Shown in pieces: positions 8,551-17,719 of a DNA stretch of 37,223 nt. Every line of letters starts with the position of its first letter. Position 1 is the first letter of the stretch. This DNA is from Halobacteriales archaeon SW_6_65_15. GTDB taxonomy: Archaea; Halobacteriota; Halobacteria; Halobacteriales; Haladaptataceae. Position numbers and translations under genes: made by a program. The notes under the pieces were generated by a model. The model ran no database searches. It was not told the DNA's origin and worked only from the letters and a program-made list of their open reading frames with translations. The stretch lies in the NCBI GenBank assembly GCA_003023465.1, contig PXSM01000119.1, forward strand, positions 11,270 to 48,492, read 5' to 3'.

Positions 8551-9660
8551 TCACTCCATTCGTTCTAAGGCCTCGCGTCTGGCTTCGAGCGGTGCCTGGT
8601 CGTACTTGACCGTCGATCGAATCGTCTTATGGCGGAGTTGGGTCGCCGCGGCTTTGAGTCCGCGTTCTTCCGTCATGTACGTCCCGACCGAATGACGGAT
8701 CGAATACCACGTGAGATCGCGATTTGTGAGATCGATTCCGGCCACGTCGCAGACCTTCCGGAGAAGCGGATTCAACGCTCGACCCCCATAGGGATTCCCG
8801 TGCTTGGTCAGCCAGAGCGCATCCGTCTCCTTGTACACTGGTCGAAGAGTCCGCTCGTGGAGCCACTTTTCTACCGCCAGTACCGTCCGCTGTTGGAGAC
8901 TCGTCTGCCAGTTCTCGTGGTTCTTCGTCGACTCCTCATTCGGAATCCGTAACACCGCGTTCTCCGTATCGACCCACGACACGCGGGCGCGCCCGACTTC
9001 GATTGGTCGTAACCCAGCGTCGAGTGTGACCCACAGCAGGGAAGGGATCTTCCAGCTATTCGCTCGCTGCCAATCGTCGATTGTCACTTCGCTCTTCGGC
9101 TTCCCGAATCGTTGGGCGAGATACGCCGTCCATCGCTTTCGGTCACTCGCGGGGACCTCGTAGTAGTTTGGTACTGACCCGAGTTCGAGTGCGGCCTCGC
9201 GGAGTCGATTCCGCTCGTCCTTGGTAAAGAAGTCACGCGGCTGTCGCACCCGCGTGGACGAAAATCGCTTGGTCGGTTCCCAGGTCATCGACGTATTGCT
9301 CTCGGCGGCTTTCCATTCGAAGAGTGTTACCAGTGCCTTCGAACAGGCTGCTTTGTAGCTCTCGGTGTACTCCTGCTCGTCGATGTGATCGAGCCACGCA
9401 TCGGCGTGGGCGGTCGTGATGGCTTCGGTTTAGCGGCGTTCAGCGTTCCAGACGTCGCGGTAGAATTTGTCCAGTCGGTAGGCACGCATCGTGGCGGTCG
9501 AGTGGGCGTATCCGTCTCCGCGGGCTGGGTCTTTGCCTTCGTCGAGCATCCAGTCGATGAGTCGCCGTCGGTGTGCTCGGTACGATGTGAGCTGGCGCTG
9601 ATTGAGTTGTGATTCGGAGTTTTGGGTCGTCAGTGGAATGTCTCGGTATTTCTCGGGCAT
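8551..9660 (-). pseudogene. Tyrosine recombinase/integrase (phage integrase family) with a premature in-frame TAA
   Basis: Catalytic part has GLRPIEVGRARV, YSIRHSVGTYM, LRHKTIRSTVKYDQ. N-terminal part MPEKYRDIPLTTQNSESQ...WNAERR stops at TAA (plus 9430-9432), and the same frame continues TEAITTAHADAWLDHIDEQEYTESYKAACSKALVTLFEW...MTWEPTKRF. Confidence 0.85.
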
Positions 9661-9784
9661 AGGTAGTTGGTATTTGCTATGGTGATTCGACCGCAGTCGG
9701 ATCGACCCAGGTGATGAGCTACGCACCCATCACTGAGAGATGTGTGACTCTCAAACGTCTGCGTTCGACCAAGAGAAACCCGGA

Positions 9785-9855
9785 TGCGCCGGCCGGGAAT
9801 TGAACCCGGGCTATGAGCTTGGGAAGCTCATGTCCTACCACTAGACCACCGGCGC
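9785..9855 (-). tRNA. tRNA-Gly(CCC)
   Basis: Reverse complement gcgccggtggtctagtggtaggacatgagcttcccaagctcatagcccgggttcaattcccggccggcgc: 7-bp acceptor GCGCCGG/CCGGCGC, anticodon stem TGAGC/GCTCA with loop TTCCCAA, T-arm GGGTTCAATTCCC. Confidence 0.95.
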
Positions 9856-10011
9856 TTTGCGCTTACTGCTACTTCCATCCCTGGATTCCCTCGCACGACA
9901 CTTCAACGTAGCGCTTCATTCCAATCCTTCGAACGGAGCAGGCCTGCCCATTCGTCCAGAAATCCCGGCCTGCCACCCGCCTTTTAGTCGTCTCCCTCCT
10001 TACCATCTCCC

Positions 10012-10809
10012 ATGATAGACCTGCGATTCTCGGAGTCGGAAGTCGAAGCCCACCGAGACCACATCGTCGAGTTCATCGCCGACGTGGCCGAGAGCGCCGG
10101 AACCGAACGGGCCGTCCTCGGCCTCTCTGGAGGCATCGATAGCACGCTCACGGCGTACCTCGCGGTCGAAGCCCTCGGCGAGGAGAACCTCCACGGGCTC
10201 GTGATGCCGGGCGAGGTCAGCGACGAGGAGAACATGAGCGACGCCGAGTGGGTCGCACAGGAGCTGGGGATTCCGTACGACGTGGTCGAGATCAACCCCA
10301 TCGTAGACCGGTTCCTCGACGCCTTCCCCGAGGTCGAGGGCGACCAGATGGCGGTCGGCAACGCCCGGGCTCGCACGCGGGCGGTCCTGAACTACCTCGT
10401 CGCCAACCACGAGGACGCGATGGTCCTCGGCACCGGCAACCGGAGCGAGGCGGCGGTCGGCTACTTCACCAAGTACGGCGACGGCGCGGTCGATTGCCAC
10501 CCCATCGGCAACCTCTACAAGCAGCAGGTCCGCCAGCTGGCGTCCCACGTGGGCGTGCCCGACGAACTGGTCGAGAAGACCCCGACCGCCGGCCTCTGGG
10601 CGGGCCAGACCGACGAGGAGGAGCTGGGTCTCGACTACGACGCGCTGGACGCCATCCTCGCGCTCCACGTCGACGGCCCGCTGTCGGCCGACGCGGTAGC
10701 CCGGGAGATCGAGGCAGTGACGCCCGAACAGGTCGAGACGGTCAGGGGAATGTACGAGCGAAGCGAACACAAGCGCCACGTCCCGCTGTCGCCCGAGCCG
10801 CTCAGCTGA
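10012..10809 (+). CDS. nadE: NAD+ synthase
   Basis: LGLSGGIDSTLTAYLAVEAL (PP-loop), GTGNRSEAAVGYFTKYGDGAVDCHPIGNLYK. Confidence 0.95.
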   Translation: MIDLRFSESEVEAHRDHIVEFIADVAESAGTERAVLGLSGGIDSTLTAYLAVEALGEENLHGLVMPGEVSDEENMSDAEWVAQELGIPYDVVEINPIVDRFLDAFPEVEGDQMAVGNARARTRAVLNYLVANHEDAMVLGTGNRSEAAVGYFTKYGDGAVDCHPIGNLYKQQVRQLASHVGVPDELVEKTPTAGLWAGQTDEEELGLDYDALDAILALHVDGPLSADAVAREIEAVTPEQVETVRGMYERSEHKRHVPLSPEPLS

Positions 10810-10833
10810 CGGGACAGGAGCGCCGAGTCGAGA

Positions 10834-11460
10834 TCACCCGCTCGACTCGTTCGCTACGATTCGAACGTGGTCGCCCTCCTGCAGGACGTACTCCTCGGGA
10901 GTCACCGACTCGCCGTTGACCTCGACGACGGCGGTCTCGTCGGGGTCGTCGCCGTAGGTCGTCCCGTCGTAGGTCACGGTGCCCCCGGTCACCTCGATGC
11001 CGAGCGTCCCCATCGCGTACGAGAGGGTGACGCCCCGGGCGTGGACGTGCCACTCCTCGCCGTCGCCGCTCTCGAAGTGGAAGGGGTCGGCCTGCATCTG
11101 GAATCGCTGGCGGCTGAAGTCCAGTTCCTCCCCGCCGATGGTGACGGTTATCGTTCCGTGGTAGTGGACCGACCAGAGGTCCGTTGGACCCTCGCCCGCC
11201 CCGCCACCCGCGACGTCCGTTCCCGAGGCCCCGCCGCCCCACGGGAACACGACGTACGCCAGCAGGCCGACCAATAGGAGGGCTCCGATTGCGGCCCCGA
11301 CCACTACGGGGTCGAGACCGCCGTCGTCCGCGTCGAGGTTGGCCACGCGTCGCTGCTCTATCGGCCCGAGGTCGTCGGCGTGCTCGTCGAGGAGGTGTCG
11401 CAGGTACGCCTCCTCGTCGTCGAACGACGCCCCGCAGTGGTCGCACTCCTCCCCGCTCAT
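10834..11460 (-). CDS. Hypothetical protein with N-terminal C2H2-like zinc finger and a TM segment
   Basis: MSGEECDHCGASFDDEEAYLRHLLDEH (C2H2-like), TM VVVGAAIGALLLVGLLAYVVF; internal Met chosen as start (ORF extends to 11508). Confidence 0.65.
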   Translation of the reverse strand: MSGEECDHCGASFDDEEAYLRHLLDEHADDLGPIEQRRVANLDADDGGLDPVVVGAAIGALLLVGLLAYVVFPWGGGASGTDVAGGGAGEGPTDLWSVHYHGTITVTIGGEELDFSRQRFQMQADPFHFESGDGEEWHVHARGVTLSYAMGTLGIEVTGGTVTYDGTTYGDDPDETAVVEVNGESVTPEEYVLQEGDHVRIVANESSG

Positions 11461-11649
11461 GTGCCGAAACACCCCGCACCCATGGCTTGCAATACGGTTC
11501 CGAACCATTCAGTCTTTGCCCCGACCGACGAGGGTCGCCGGTTCGTCGCTGCGGAGCCTCGTCGCGTCGCCAAGCCCCATCACCGCGCTGCCGTTCTCTC
11601 GCCGCGTCGTCAGGGGGTTTATCAACGACGGTGCCGTACTGCGGGGTGA

Positions 11650-12771
11650 ATGGGTTCGACCGACCCGCCCGACGACGGTCCGCCGCTGGAGCGACTCGAC
11701 AGCGTCTTTCGCGTGTACGAGACCCACCGCGACGGCGACCGGCTGGTATACTACGGCGAGCCGCTGGTCCCGCGGAAACGCCTGCTGGAGACCGCGTGGC
11801 CTCTCTTCCGCGAACACGGCTACGAGGTGCAACTGACGACCGACACCGGCGAGTACGTCCTCGTGGCCGAGCCCGCGGAGACGGGCATCGACGGCATCCC
11901 GTGGACCAACGTGATCCTGTTCGTCCTGACGGTCGTCTCGACGCTGTACGCCGGGTCGATGTGGTACCACATCGACGCCGTCGAGAATCCGATCCGGGCG
12001 CTCGAAGCGTGGCCGTTCGCGGCCGCGGTGCTCGGCGTGCTCGCCACGCACGAGTTGGGCCACTACGTCATGACCCGGTATCACGGCGTGGACGCGACCC
12101 TGCCGTACTTCATCCCGATGCCGACCCTCATCGGGACGATGGGCGCGGTCATCCGGATGAAGGGTCAGATGCCCGACCGCGAAGCGCTGTTCGACATCGG
12201 GGTAGCGGGGCCGCTGGCGGGCCTCGTGGCGACCGTCGTCGTCACCGCCATCGGTCTGACGCTGTCGCCCGAACCGGTCCCCGCGAGCGTCATGAACGAC
12301 CCCGCCGCCGTCCAGATCGAGTTCGGGTATCCGCCGCTCCTCGAACTCATCGCGTGGGTTCTCAACGAGCCGACGAGCTACCCGCCGGGCGAGTCGATAA
12401 ACCCCATCGTCATCGGCGGCTGGGTCGGCATGTTCGTCACCTTCCTCAACCTCATCCCGGTCGGGCAGCTCGACGGTGGTCACATCGTTCGCGCCATCAT
12501 CGGCGAGCAACAGGAGCGCGTCGCCGCGCTCGTCCCCGTCGCACTCTTCGGCCTCGCGGCCTACGTCTTCTACGTCGAGAAGGTGAGCAACGCCTCGGTG
12601 CTGTGGGTGTTCTGGGGCCTGCTGGCAACCTACGTCGCCTACGTCGGCCCGGCGACCCCCATCGACGACGAGGGGCTGGACGCCAAGCGGAAGGCGGTCG
12701 GCATCCTGACGTTCGTGCTCGGAGGGCTCTGCTTCACCCCGGTTCCCATCGAAATCGTCGCCGGGGCGTAG
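11650..12771 (+). CDS. Site-2 protease family (M50) membrane metalloprotease
   Basis: ATHELGHYVMTRYHGV (HExxH), NLIPVGQLDGGHI, multiple TM segments. Confidence 0.9.
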   Translation: MGSTDPPDDGPPLERLDSVFRVYETHRDGDRLVYYGEPLVPRKRLLETAWPLFREHGYEVQLTTDTGEYVLVAEPAETGIDGIPWTNVILFVLTVVSTLYAGSMWYHIDAVENPIRALEAWPFAAAVLGVLATHELGHYVMTRYHGVDATLPYFIPMPTLIGTMGAVIRMKGQMPDREALFDIGVAGPLAGLVATVVVTAIGLTLSPEPVPASVMNDPAAVQIEFGYPPLLELIAWVLNEPTSYPPGESINPIVIGGWVGMFVTFLNLIPVGQLDGGHIVRAIIGEQQERVAALVPVALFGLAAYVFYVEKVSNASVLWVFWGLLATYVAYVGPATPIDDEGLDAKRKAVGILTFVLGGLCFTPVPIEIVAGA

Positions 12772-12861
12772 AATTGGTCGTATCGCTGACTCTCACTCGA
12801 CCCCCTTCTCGTGGCTGAGATATTCCGAACATCCATTTTAGCGCGCGAGAAACGCGCGAGG

Positions 12862-12962
12862 GACGAGCATCGCAACGCAGTGAGAAGCGCAGGAGGCTGG
12901 GGAGGTTTGAGGCGCGGTGCTGTGGCGGTGCGGTCTCCCCTAGTCTTCGGGAGTAGCTAGCT
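12862..12962 (+). repeat. Dispersed ~101-bp repeat, copy 1
   Basis: gacgagcatcgcaacgcagtgagaagcgcaggaggctggggaggtt...gcggtctcccct...agtagctagct; ~90% match by eye (one 4-nt indel) to the reverse complement of 34442..34546. Confidence 0.85.
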
Positions 12963-13171
12963 CCGTCGAACCTATTCTATCTCCGAAGGTTTATGTTGTA
13001 AGCGTTGTAAGGGTGTGATATGCTTACAGCGACGGGGATTGCTGTGGAGCAAAATGCCTCGACTCCCGGTATGAAACTTGCTGTAAGCGTAGTCCAAGAG
13101 GGGTTACGATATGAGCGTGTGTGACACTCCCGTTGACAGTGGATCGTATCTTCGAGGCAGCGGTGGTGCGT

Positions 13172-13336
13172 ATGTCGGCTGACAAACGCATCCCCACTAC
13201 CGAAGAGACATGGCGAGAGTTACACGAACTCAAGGAACCAGGACAGACTTTCGACGAACTCCTGACGGAACTCATTCAGGAGCATCGAGAACGTCGGCTC
13301 GCCGAGCGAGCGCGCGAGGTCCGCGAAGCGGACCGG
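13172..13336 (+). pseudogene. RelB/VapB-like antitoxin, C-terminus runs into toxin remnant
   Basis: MSADKRIPTTEETWRELHELKEPGQTFDELLTELIQEHRERRLAERAREVREAD; reading frame then enters the toxin out of frame. End coordinate approximate. Confidence 0.6.
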
Positions 13337-13586
13337 CTTCTTCACTGCACTCGACGAGAAGAGCCAGCGAATCTGCACGGAGACGCTCGGCGACCTCGAA
13401 GAGAACCCGTATCCGGGTCGCGGGCAGGGCGACAAGAAGAAACTGAAGGCCCAAGACGAGGAAATCTACCGGATACACGTCGGACGGTCGTACACGGCGT
13501 TCTACGTCGTGCTGGAGGACGAAAACGAAGTACGCGTCACCGACCTGATGGGCATCGACGAGGCCCACAAGGAATACGGTCGGTAG
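13336..13586 (+). pseudogene. RelE-like toxin lacking its N-terminus/start codon
   Basis: Frame ending at TAG 13584-13586 reads TGFFTALDEKSQRICTETLGDLEENPYPGRGQGDKKKLKAQDEEIYRIHVGRSYTAFYVVLEDENEVRVTDLMGIDEAHKEYGR*; no upstream ATG/GTG/TTG in this frame before a stop. Confidence 0.7.
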
Positions 13587-13640
13587 AAAGCGATTTTCGG
13601 GATTTTCGGTACGAGACAACCCTGACAGCCGGAGTCCCAA

Positions 13641-14558
13641 CTACCTTCCGTGCGTGAATCCGCGGTCCGGCAGGTCCTCGCCGTCCATCTCGACGTCCGA
13701 CTCCGTGACCTCGCCGACGACCGAGATCGGCGTCGGCGAGGCGTTCCGGACGGCCGAGAGGTCGGCCTCCGGGACCGTGAACACCAGCTCGAAGTCCTCG
13801 CCGAAGAAGACCGCGAGTTCGCGCAGGTCGGCCTCGCGGTCCGTCTCGTCGTCGCCCTCGCGACTTCTTCCACCGCCGTTCTCGACCACCTCTCGAACCG
13901 ACTCGTCCACCGGCAACGCCGCCCACTCGACCGCGAAGCCGCAGTCGCTGGCCTCGGCGAGCTGGTGGAGCGACCGCGCGAGGCCGTCGCTAGAGTCCAT
14001 CATCGCGGTGGCGTGCGGCGCGAGCGCCCTCCCGGCGGCGACCCGCGGCTCGAACCGGAACAGGTCGTTGGCGAGCTCGATTTTTCCCTGCTCGAAGAGC
14101 CGGAGGGCCGCGCCCGTCCGCCCGAGCGTGCCCGTGACGCAGACGACCTCACCCGCGCTCGCGCCCGACCGGAGGACTGGATCGTCGGCCCGGCCGAGTG
14201 CCGTGGTCGTCGCGGTGAACTCCCGGCTCTCGTCGAGGTCGCCGCCGACGTACTCGGCTCCCACGGCCTCGCAGACGTCGGTCGCGCCCGCGACGAACGC
14301 CCGCAACTCCTCGGGGTCGAACTCCGGCGCGGCGTAGACCGCGACCGCGGCGGTGGCCTCTGCCCCCATCGCGGCCACGTCCGACAGCGACGCCCCGACC
14401 GCTCGCCAGCCCTCGGTGTACCGGGTCGTCCCGTCGGGGAAGTCCCGGGTCTCGTGGAGCATGTCGGTCGTGAGAACCTGTCCGTCCACGACCGCCGCGT
14501 CGTCGCCCGCGTGGGGGAGTTCGTCGGCGAGTAACGACAGTGCCGCCCGCTCGTCCAT
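13641..14558 (-). CDS. thiL: Thiamine-monophosphate kinase
   Basis: MDERAALSLLADELPHAGDDAAVVDGQVLTTDMLHE...GASLSDVAAMGAEATAA...YVGGDLDES...MMDSSDGLARSLHQLAEAS. Confidence 0.9.
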   Translation of the reverse strand: MDERAALSLLADELPHAGDDAAVVDGQVLTTDMLHETRDFPDGTTRYTEGWRAVGASLSDVAAMGAEATAAVAVYAAPEFDPEELRAFVAGATDVCEAVGAEYVGGDLDESREFTATTTALGRADDPVLRSGASAGEVVCVTGTLGRTGAALRLFEQGKIELANDLFRFEPRVAAGRALAPHATAMMDSSDGLARSLHQLAEASDCGFAVEWAALPVDESVREVVENGGGRSREGDDETDREADLRELAVFFGEDFELVFTVPEADLSAVRNASPTPISVVGEVTESDVEMDGEDLPDRGFTHGR

Positions 14559-14778
14559 ACCTCATCCTCGGTCGGACTGCGTGAAAGTTCTGCGGTATCG
14601 GATTCGGAGTCCGAGTTGCCGGGAACGAGGTTCGCGTCGAATCGAGATAGGAATTGAATCACAATGCACGATTTAATATTGTTTAAGCAATTATTAAGAG
14701 TGCTAACTTCGATACTTGAAGGGGCTGAATGGGCGTGCGACTCGAAGAAGCGAGGCTACCAGACAGAGGCCGACCGAC

Positions 14779-15249
14779 CTACGACAGCAACCGCTTCAGT
14801 CGCGCAAAGAGGCCCTTCGAGCGGTCGCCCCCGCGTTTGGCCGTCCCCTCGCGCCGGCTCGTCGTTCCGTCGCGATCCGCCGACTCGGACTCCGAGTCCG
14901 CGTCTATCTTCGAATCCGGGCCGTCGGATTCGTCGGCCGACTCGGATTCCGCGCGCTCGGTCGCCTCTCGGATGAGGCCCTCGGCGTCGTTGACCGCGTC
15001 CTTCACGGTTCCCTTGACGAGCGGCGTGTTCTCGAATCGGTCGAGCTTCACCGAGGTGTCGGCCGCGATGACGACGGCGTCGGCGGTCGCTATCTTCTCG
15101 GCTGTCAGCTCGTCTTGGGTTCCCATCGCCCCCTGAACTTCGACCGAGATCTCGTGGCCGAGTTCCTCGCCCGTCTGCTCGAGGTTCTCTGCGGCCATCT
15201 GGCTGTGTGCGATACCTGTCGGACAGGATGTGACTGCGACTAGTTTCAT
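14779..15249 (-). CDS. ptfB: PTS fructose-specific EIIB component
   Basis: MKLVAVTSCPTGIAHSQMAAENLEQTGEELGH (CPTGIAH active-site Cys) and EIIB-Fru-like body; long charged tail. Confidence 0.92.
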   Translation of the reverse strand: MKLVAVTSCPTGIAHSQMAAENLEQTGEELGHEISVEVQGAMGTQDELTAEKIATADAVVIAADTSVKLDRFENTPLVKGTVKDAVNDAEGLIREATERAESESADESDGPDSKIDADSESESADRDGTTSRREGTAKRGGDRSKGLFARLKRLLS

Positions 15250-15253
15250 GGTT

Positions 15254-16942
15254 TCATGGTTCTTCGACGAGTTCGGTTACCGTCTCTTTCGTTTCGGCCG
15301 CGAGTACGCGGTCGGCGAGCGCTCGCGCCGCTTCGCGGGTGGTCTTCGACACGTTCGCCTTCACGTCCGGAATCGTGACGGCGCTCATGCTGAGTTCGTC
15401 GAGGCCGAGACCGACGAGCACTTCCGTAAGGTTGGGGTTCCCGGCCATTTCTCCGCACATGCCGATCCACGCATCGTTGGCGTGTGCGGCTTCGACGCTC
15501 GTCTCGATAGCGCGCAACACGGGCGGATGGAGCGGGTCGTGGAGGTCGGCGACGCGTCCGTTCTCGCGCGCGGCGGCCATCACGTACTGCGCGAGGTCGT
15601 TCGTTCCGATGCTCAGGAAGTCGACTCGCTCGGCCAACTCTTCTGCCGCGAACACAGCGCCCGGCGTCTCGATCATGACTCCGAGTTCCGGAACGGCGTG
15701 TTCGACGCCCTCGTCGGCGAGGTCAGCCGCGACCGACTCGACGCGTTCGAGCGCCGCGTCGAGTTCTCCGACCGTGGCGACGAGCGGGAACATAACGGCG
15801 AGGTCTCCGCCTTCGGCCGCCCCGGCGCGAAGCAATGCTCGAAGTTGCGTCTCGAAGGGGTCCTCGTCGGGGCCGAGCGAGCGCCGGATACCGCGTTCGC
15901 CGAGGAAGGGGTTCTCCTCTTCGGGCTGGTCGAGGTACGGTATCTGCTTGTCACCGCCGACGTCGAGCGTCCGCACGACGACGCGTCCGTCGGGGAACGC
16001 CGCGAGCGCTTCGGTGATCGCCTCGTACTGCTCGTCCTCGATCGGTGGCGCGTCCCGGTCGAGGAAGAGGAATTCGGTCCGGAACAGACCGACGCCGTCC
16101 GCACCCTGCGATTTCGCAGCGTCGAGTTCGGCCGGGCGACCGACGTTGGCCGCGACATCGATCTCCGTCCCGTCTTCCGTCGCTACGGGGTCGTGCCGAA
16201 CGTCCGCTTCTCGTCCGTCCGCCGTGGCGGCCCGACGTTCCGAATCCGGATTCACTACGACCTCTCCGTCGTCGCCATCGACGACCACGGTGGTCCCGTC
16301 CCCGATTTCGTTCAGTTCCCCGCCGACGCCCACGACCGCCGGAAGCGCGAGCGAACGGGCGAAGATGGCCGCGTGCGAGGTCCGCTCGCCGGTGGCCGTC
16401 GCGAATCCGGCGATCCGCTCGGGGTCGAGTTGTGCCGTGTCGCTCGGCGTGAGTCGCTCGGCGAGGACGACCGTGCCGTCGGGGAGCGTGGAGAGGTCTG
16501 TCCGCTCGCCGTCGGTCAGCAACCGGACGAGGCGGTCGCGGACGTCCCGAAGATCGTCCGCGCGCTCGCTCATCCGACCCTCCATCCCCTCGAACTGTTC
16601 GATGGGGTCGGCGAACGCGCGCTCGACCGCGTGCTCGGCGGGGAGCCCGTCCTCGATGGCGGCCTCGACACCGTCTTCGATCTGCGGGTCGTCGAGAAAC
16701 TGGACGTGGGCGTCAAACACGGCCGCCTCCTCGTCGCCGACGCGCTCGGCGGTTCGCTCGCGTTCGCGTTCGAGTTCCTCTCTGGCGACCGACCGCGCTT
16801 CTGCGAATCGGCCCAGTTCCTCGTCCTCGTCAACGCCGTCTTCGGGCGGTTCTTCGAGTTCGGCGTCGGGCCGATACCAGACGACCGTCCCGACTCCCGC
16901 GCGTGGTGTCGCACCGGTTCCCGCGAGTGTTCGGTCGTTCAT
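15254..16942 (-). CDS. ptsI: Phosphoenolpyruvate-protein phosphotransferase (PTS Enzyme I)
   Basis: GERTSHAAIFARSLALPAVVG (active His), GVGLFRTEFLFLDR, FLSIGTNDLAQYVMAA, MCGEMAGNP. Confidence 0.95.
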   Translation of the reverse strand: MNDRTLAGTGATPRAGVGTVVWYRPDAELEEPPEDGVDEDEELGRFAEARSVAREELERERERTAERVGDEEAAVFDAHVQFLDDPQIEDGVEAAIEDGLPAEHAVERAFADPIEQFEGMEGRMSERADDLRDVRDRLVRLLTDGERTDLSTLPDGTVVLAERLTPSDTAQLDPERIAGFATATGERTSHAAIFARSLALPAVVGVGGELNEIGDGTTVVVDGDDGEVVVNPDSERRAATADGREADVRHDPVATEDGTEIDVAANVGRPAELDAAKSQGADGVGLFRTEFLFLDRDAPPIEDEQYEAITEALAAFPDGRVVVRTLDVGGDKQIPYLDQPEEENPFLGERGIRRSLGPDEDPFETQLRALLRAGAAEGGDLAVMFPLVATVGELDAALERVESVAADLADEGVEHAVPELGVMIETPGAVFAAEELAERVDFLSIGTNDLAQYVMAAARENGRVADLHDPLHPPVLRAIETSVEAAHANDAWIGMCGEMAGNPNLTEVLVGLGLDELSMSAVTIPDVKANVSKTTREAARALADRVLAAETKETVTELVEEP

Positions 16943-17223
16943 GCGTTCGTGAGTTCGTCCTCGGGCGTCGTCAGCACCGTTTCGAGCGCGTCCAGCGCCT
17001 CGTGGGCGTCCTCGCCCTCTGCGACGATGCGAACGCCGTCCCCGGATTCGACGCCGAGGCTCGTGATGGCGATCATGCTTCCTGCGGCGACGAGGTCGTC
17101 GTCGCCGTCCGCCGGAGCGACCCGAACGTCGGCCTCGTGTTCGTTGACGGTTTCGACGAACTTCGCGGCCGGTCGGGCGTGGAGTCCCGCTTCGGGGACG
17201 ACGGTGACGATGCGCTCGCTCAT
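16939..17223 (-). CDS. ptsH: PTS phosphocarrier protein HPr
   Basis: MSERIVTVVPEAGLHARPAAKFVETVNEHEADVRV; GLHARPA signature. Confidence 0.95.
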   Translation of the reverse strand: MSERIVTVVPEAGLHARPAAKFVETVNEHEADVRVAPADGDDDLVAAGSMIAITSLGVESGDGVRIVAEGEDAHEALDALETVLTTPEDELTNA

Positions 17224-17696
17224 GCGACCGCCCCCTTGAGTGTCTGCTGAACGTCCGCGGGCGTCTCGGCTGCGTGCAGGTCGTCTCGGACTTCCTCGTG
17301 CATGAGCGCGCGCGAGAGCGAACTCAGAATGTCGAGATGGTCGTCCGCTCCCTCCTCGGGCACTAGAATCATGAAGATGAGCGTCACCGGTTCGTCGTCC
17401 ATCGCCCCGAAGTCGATACCCGACTCCGAGCGCGTGAACGCGACTGACGGCCGGGTCACCCCGTCGGTCTTCGCGTGGGGAATACCGATACCCATGCCGA
17501 CGCCGGTCGTCGTCTCCTCCTCGCGGGCGAGGAGCGCCTCGAGCGCGGCGTCTCGGTCGTCAACGCGGCCTACCTCGACGAGTTGGTCGAGCAAGAATTC
17601 GATACACGCCTCCTTCTCGCTCGGCGGTTCCGCTAACGAAATCTGTTCCGTCGGAATAAGCGTCTCGATGTCGTCTCTGTCGATTGTCGCGGCCAT
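17220..17696 (-). CDS. ptfA: PTS fructose-specific EIIA component
   Basis: TTTGVGMGIGIPHAKTDGV active-His motif; HLDILSSLSRALMHEEVR. Confidence 0.93.
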   Translation of the reverse strand: MAATIDRDDIETLIPTEQISLAEPPSEKEACIEFLLDQLVEVGRVDDRDAALEALLAREEETTTGVGMGIGIPHAKTDGVTRPSVAFTRSESGIDFGAMDDEPVTLIFMILVPEEGADDHLDILSSLSRALMHEEVRDDLHAAETPADVQQTLKGAVA

Positions 17697-17719
17697 GATA
17701 AACGGGTGTCGTGAACCGG

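Noticed and set aside
10248-10919. 223-aa ORF inside nadE
   Set aside because: Alternate-frame, Arg/Gly/Pro-rich translation of a conserved gene.
11184-12818. 544-aa Arg/Pro-rich plus-strand ORF
   Set aside because: Out-of-frame reading of the M50 protease; composition not protein-like.
13121-13657. 178-aa single ORF as one novel protein
   Set aside because: Its first half is an antitoxin; the second half is an out-of-frame reading of a RelE-like toxin.
14881-14960. Ser/Asp/Glu-coding repeats (ctcggactccgag...) as a possible CRISPR or tandem repeat array
   Set aside because: Short degenerate codon repeats within the PtfB tail; no regular spacers.
15230-17239. 669-aa and 537-aa plus-strand ORFs
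   Set aside because: Opposite strand of ptsI/ptsH, which have unmistakable PTS signatures.
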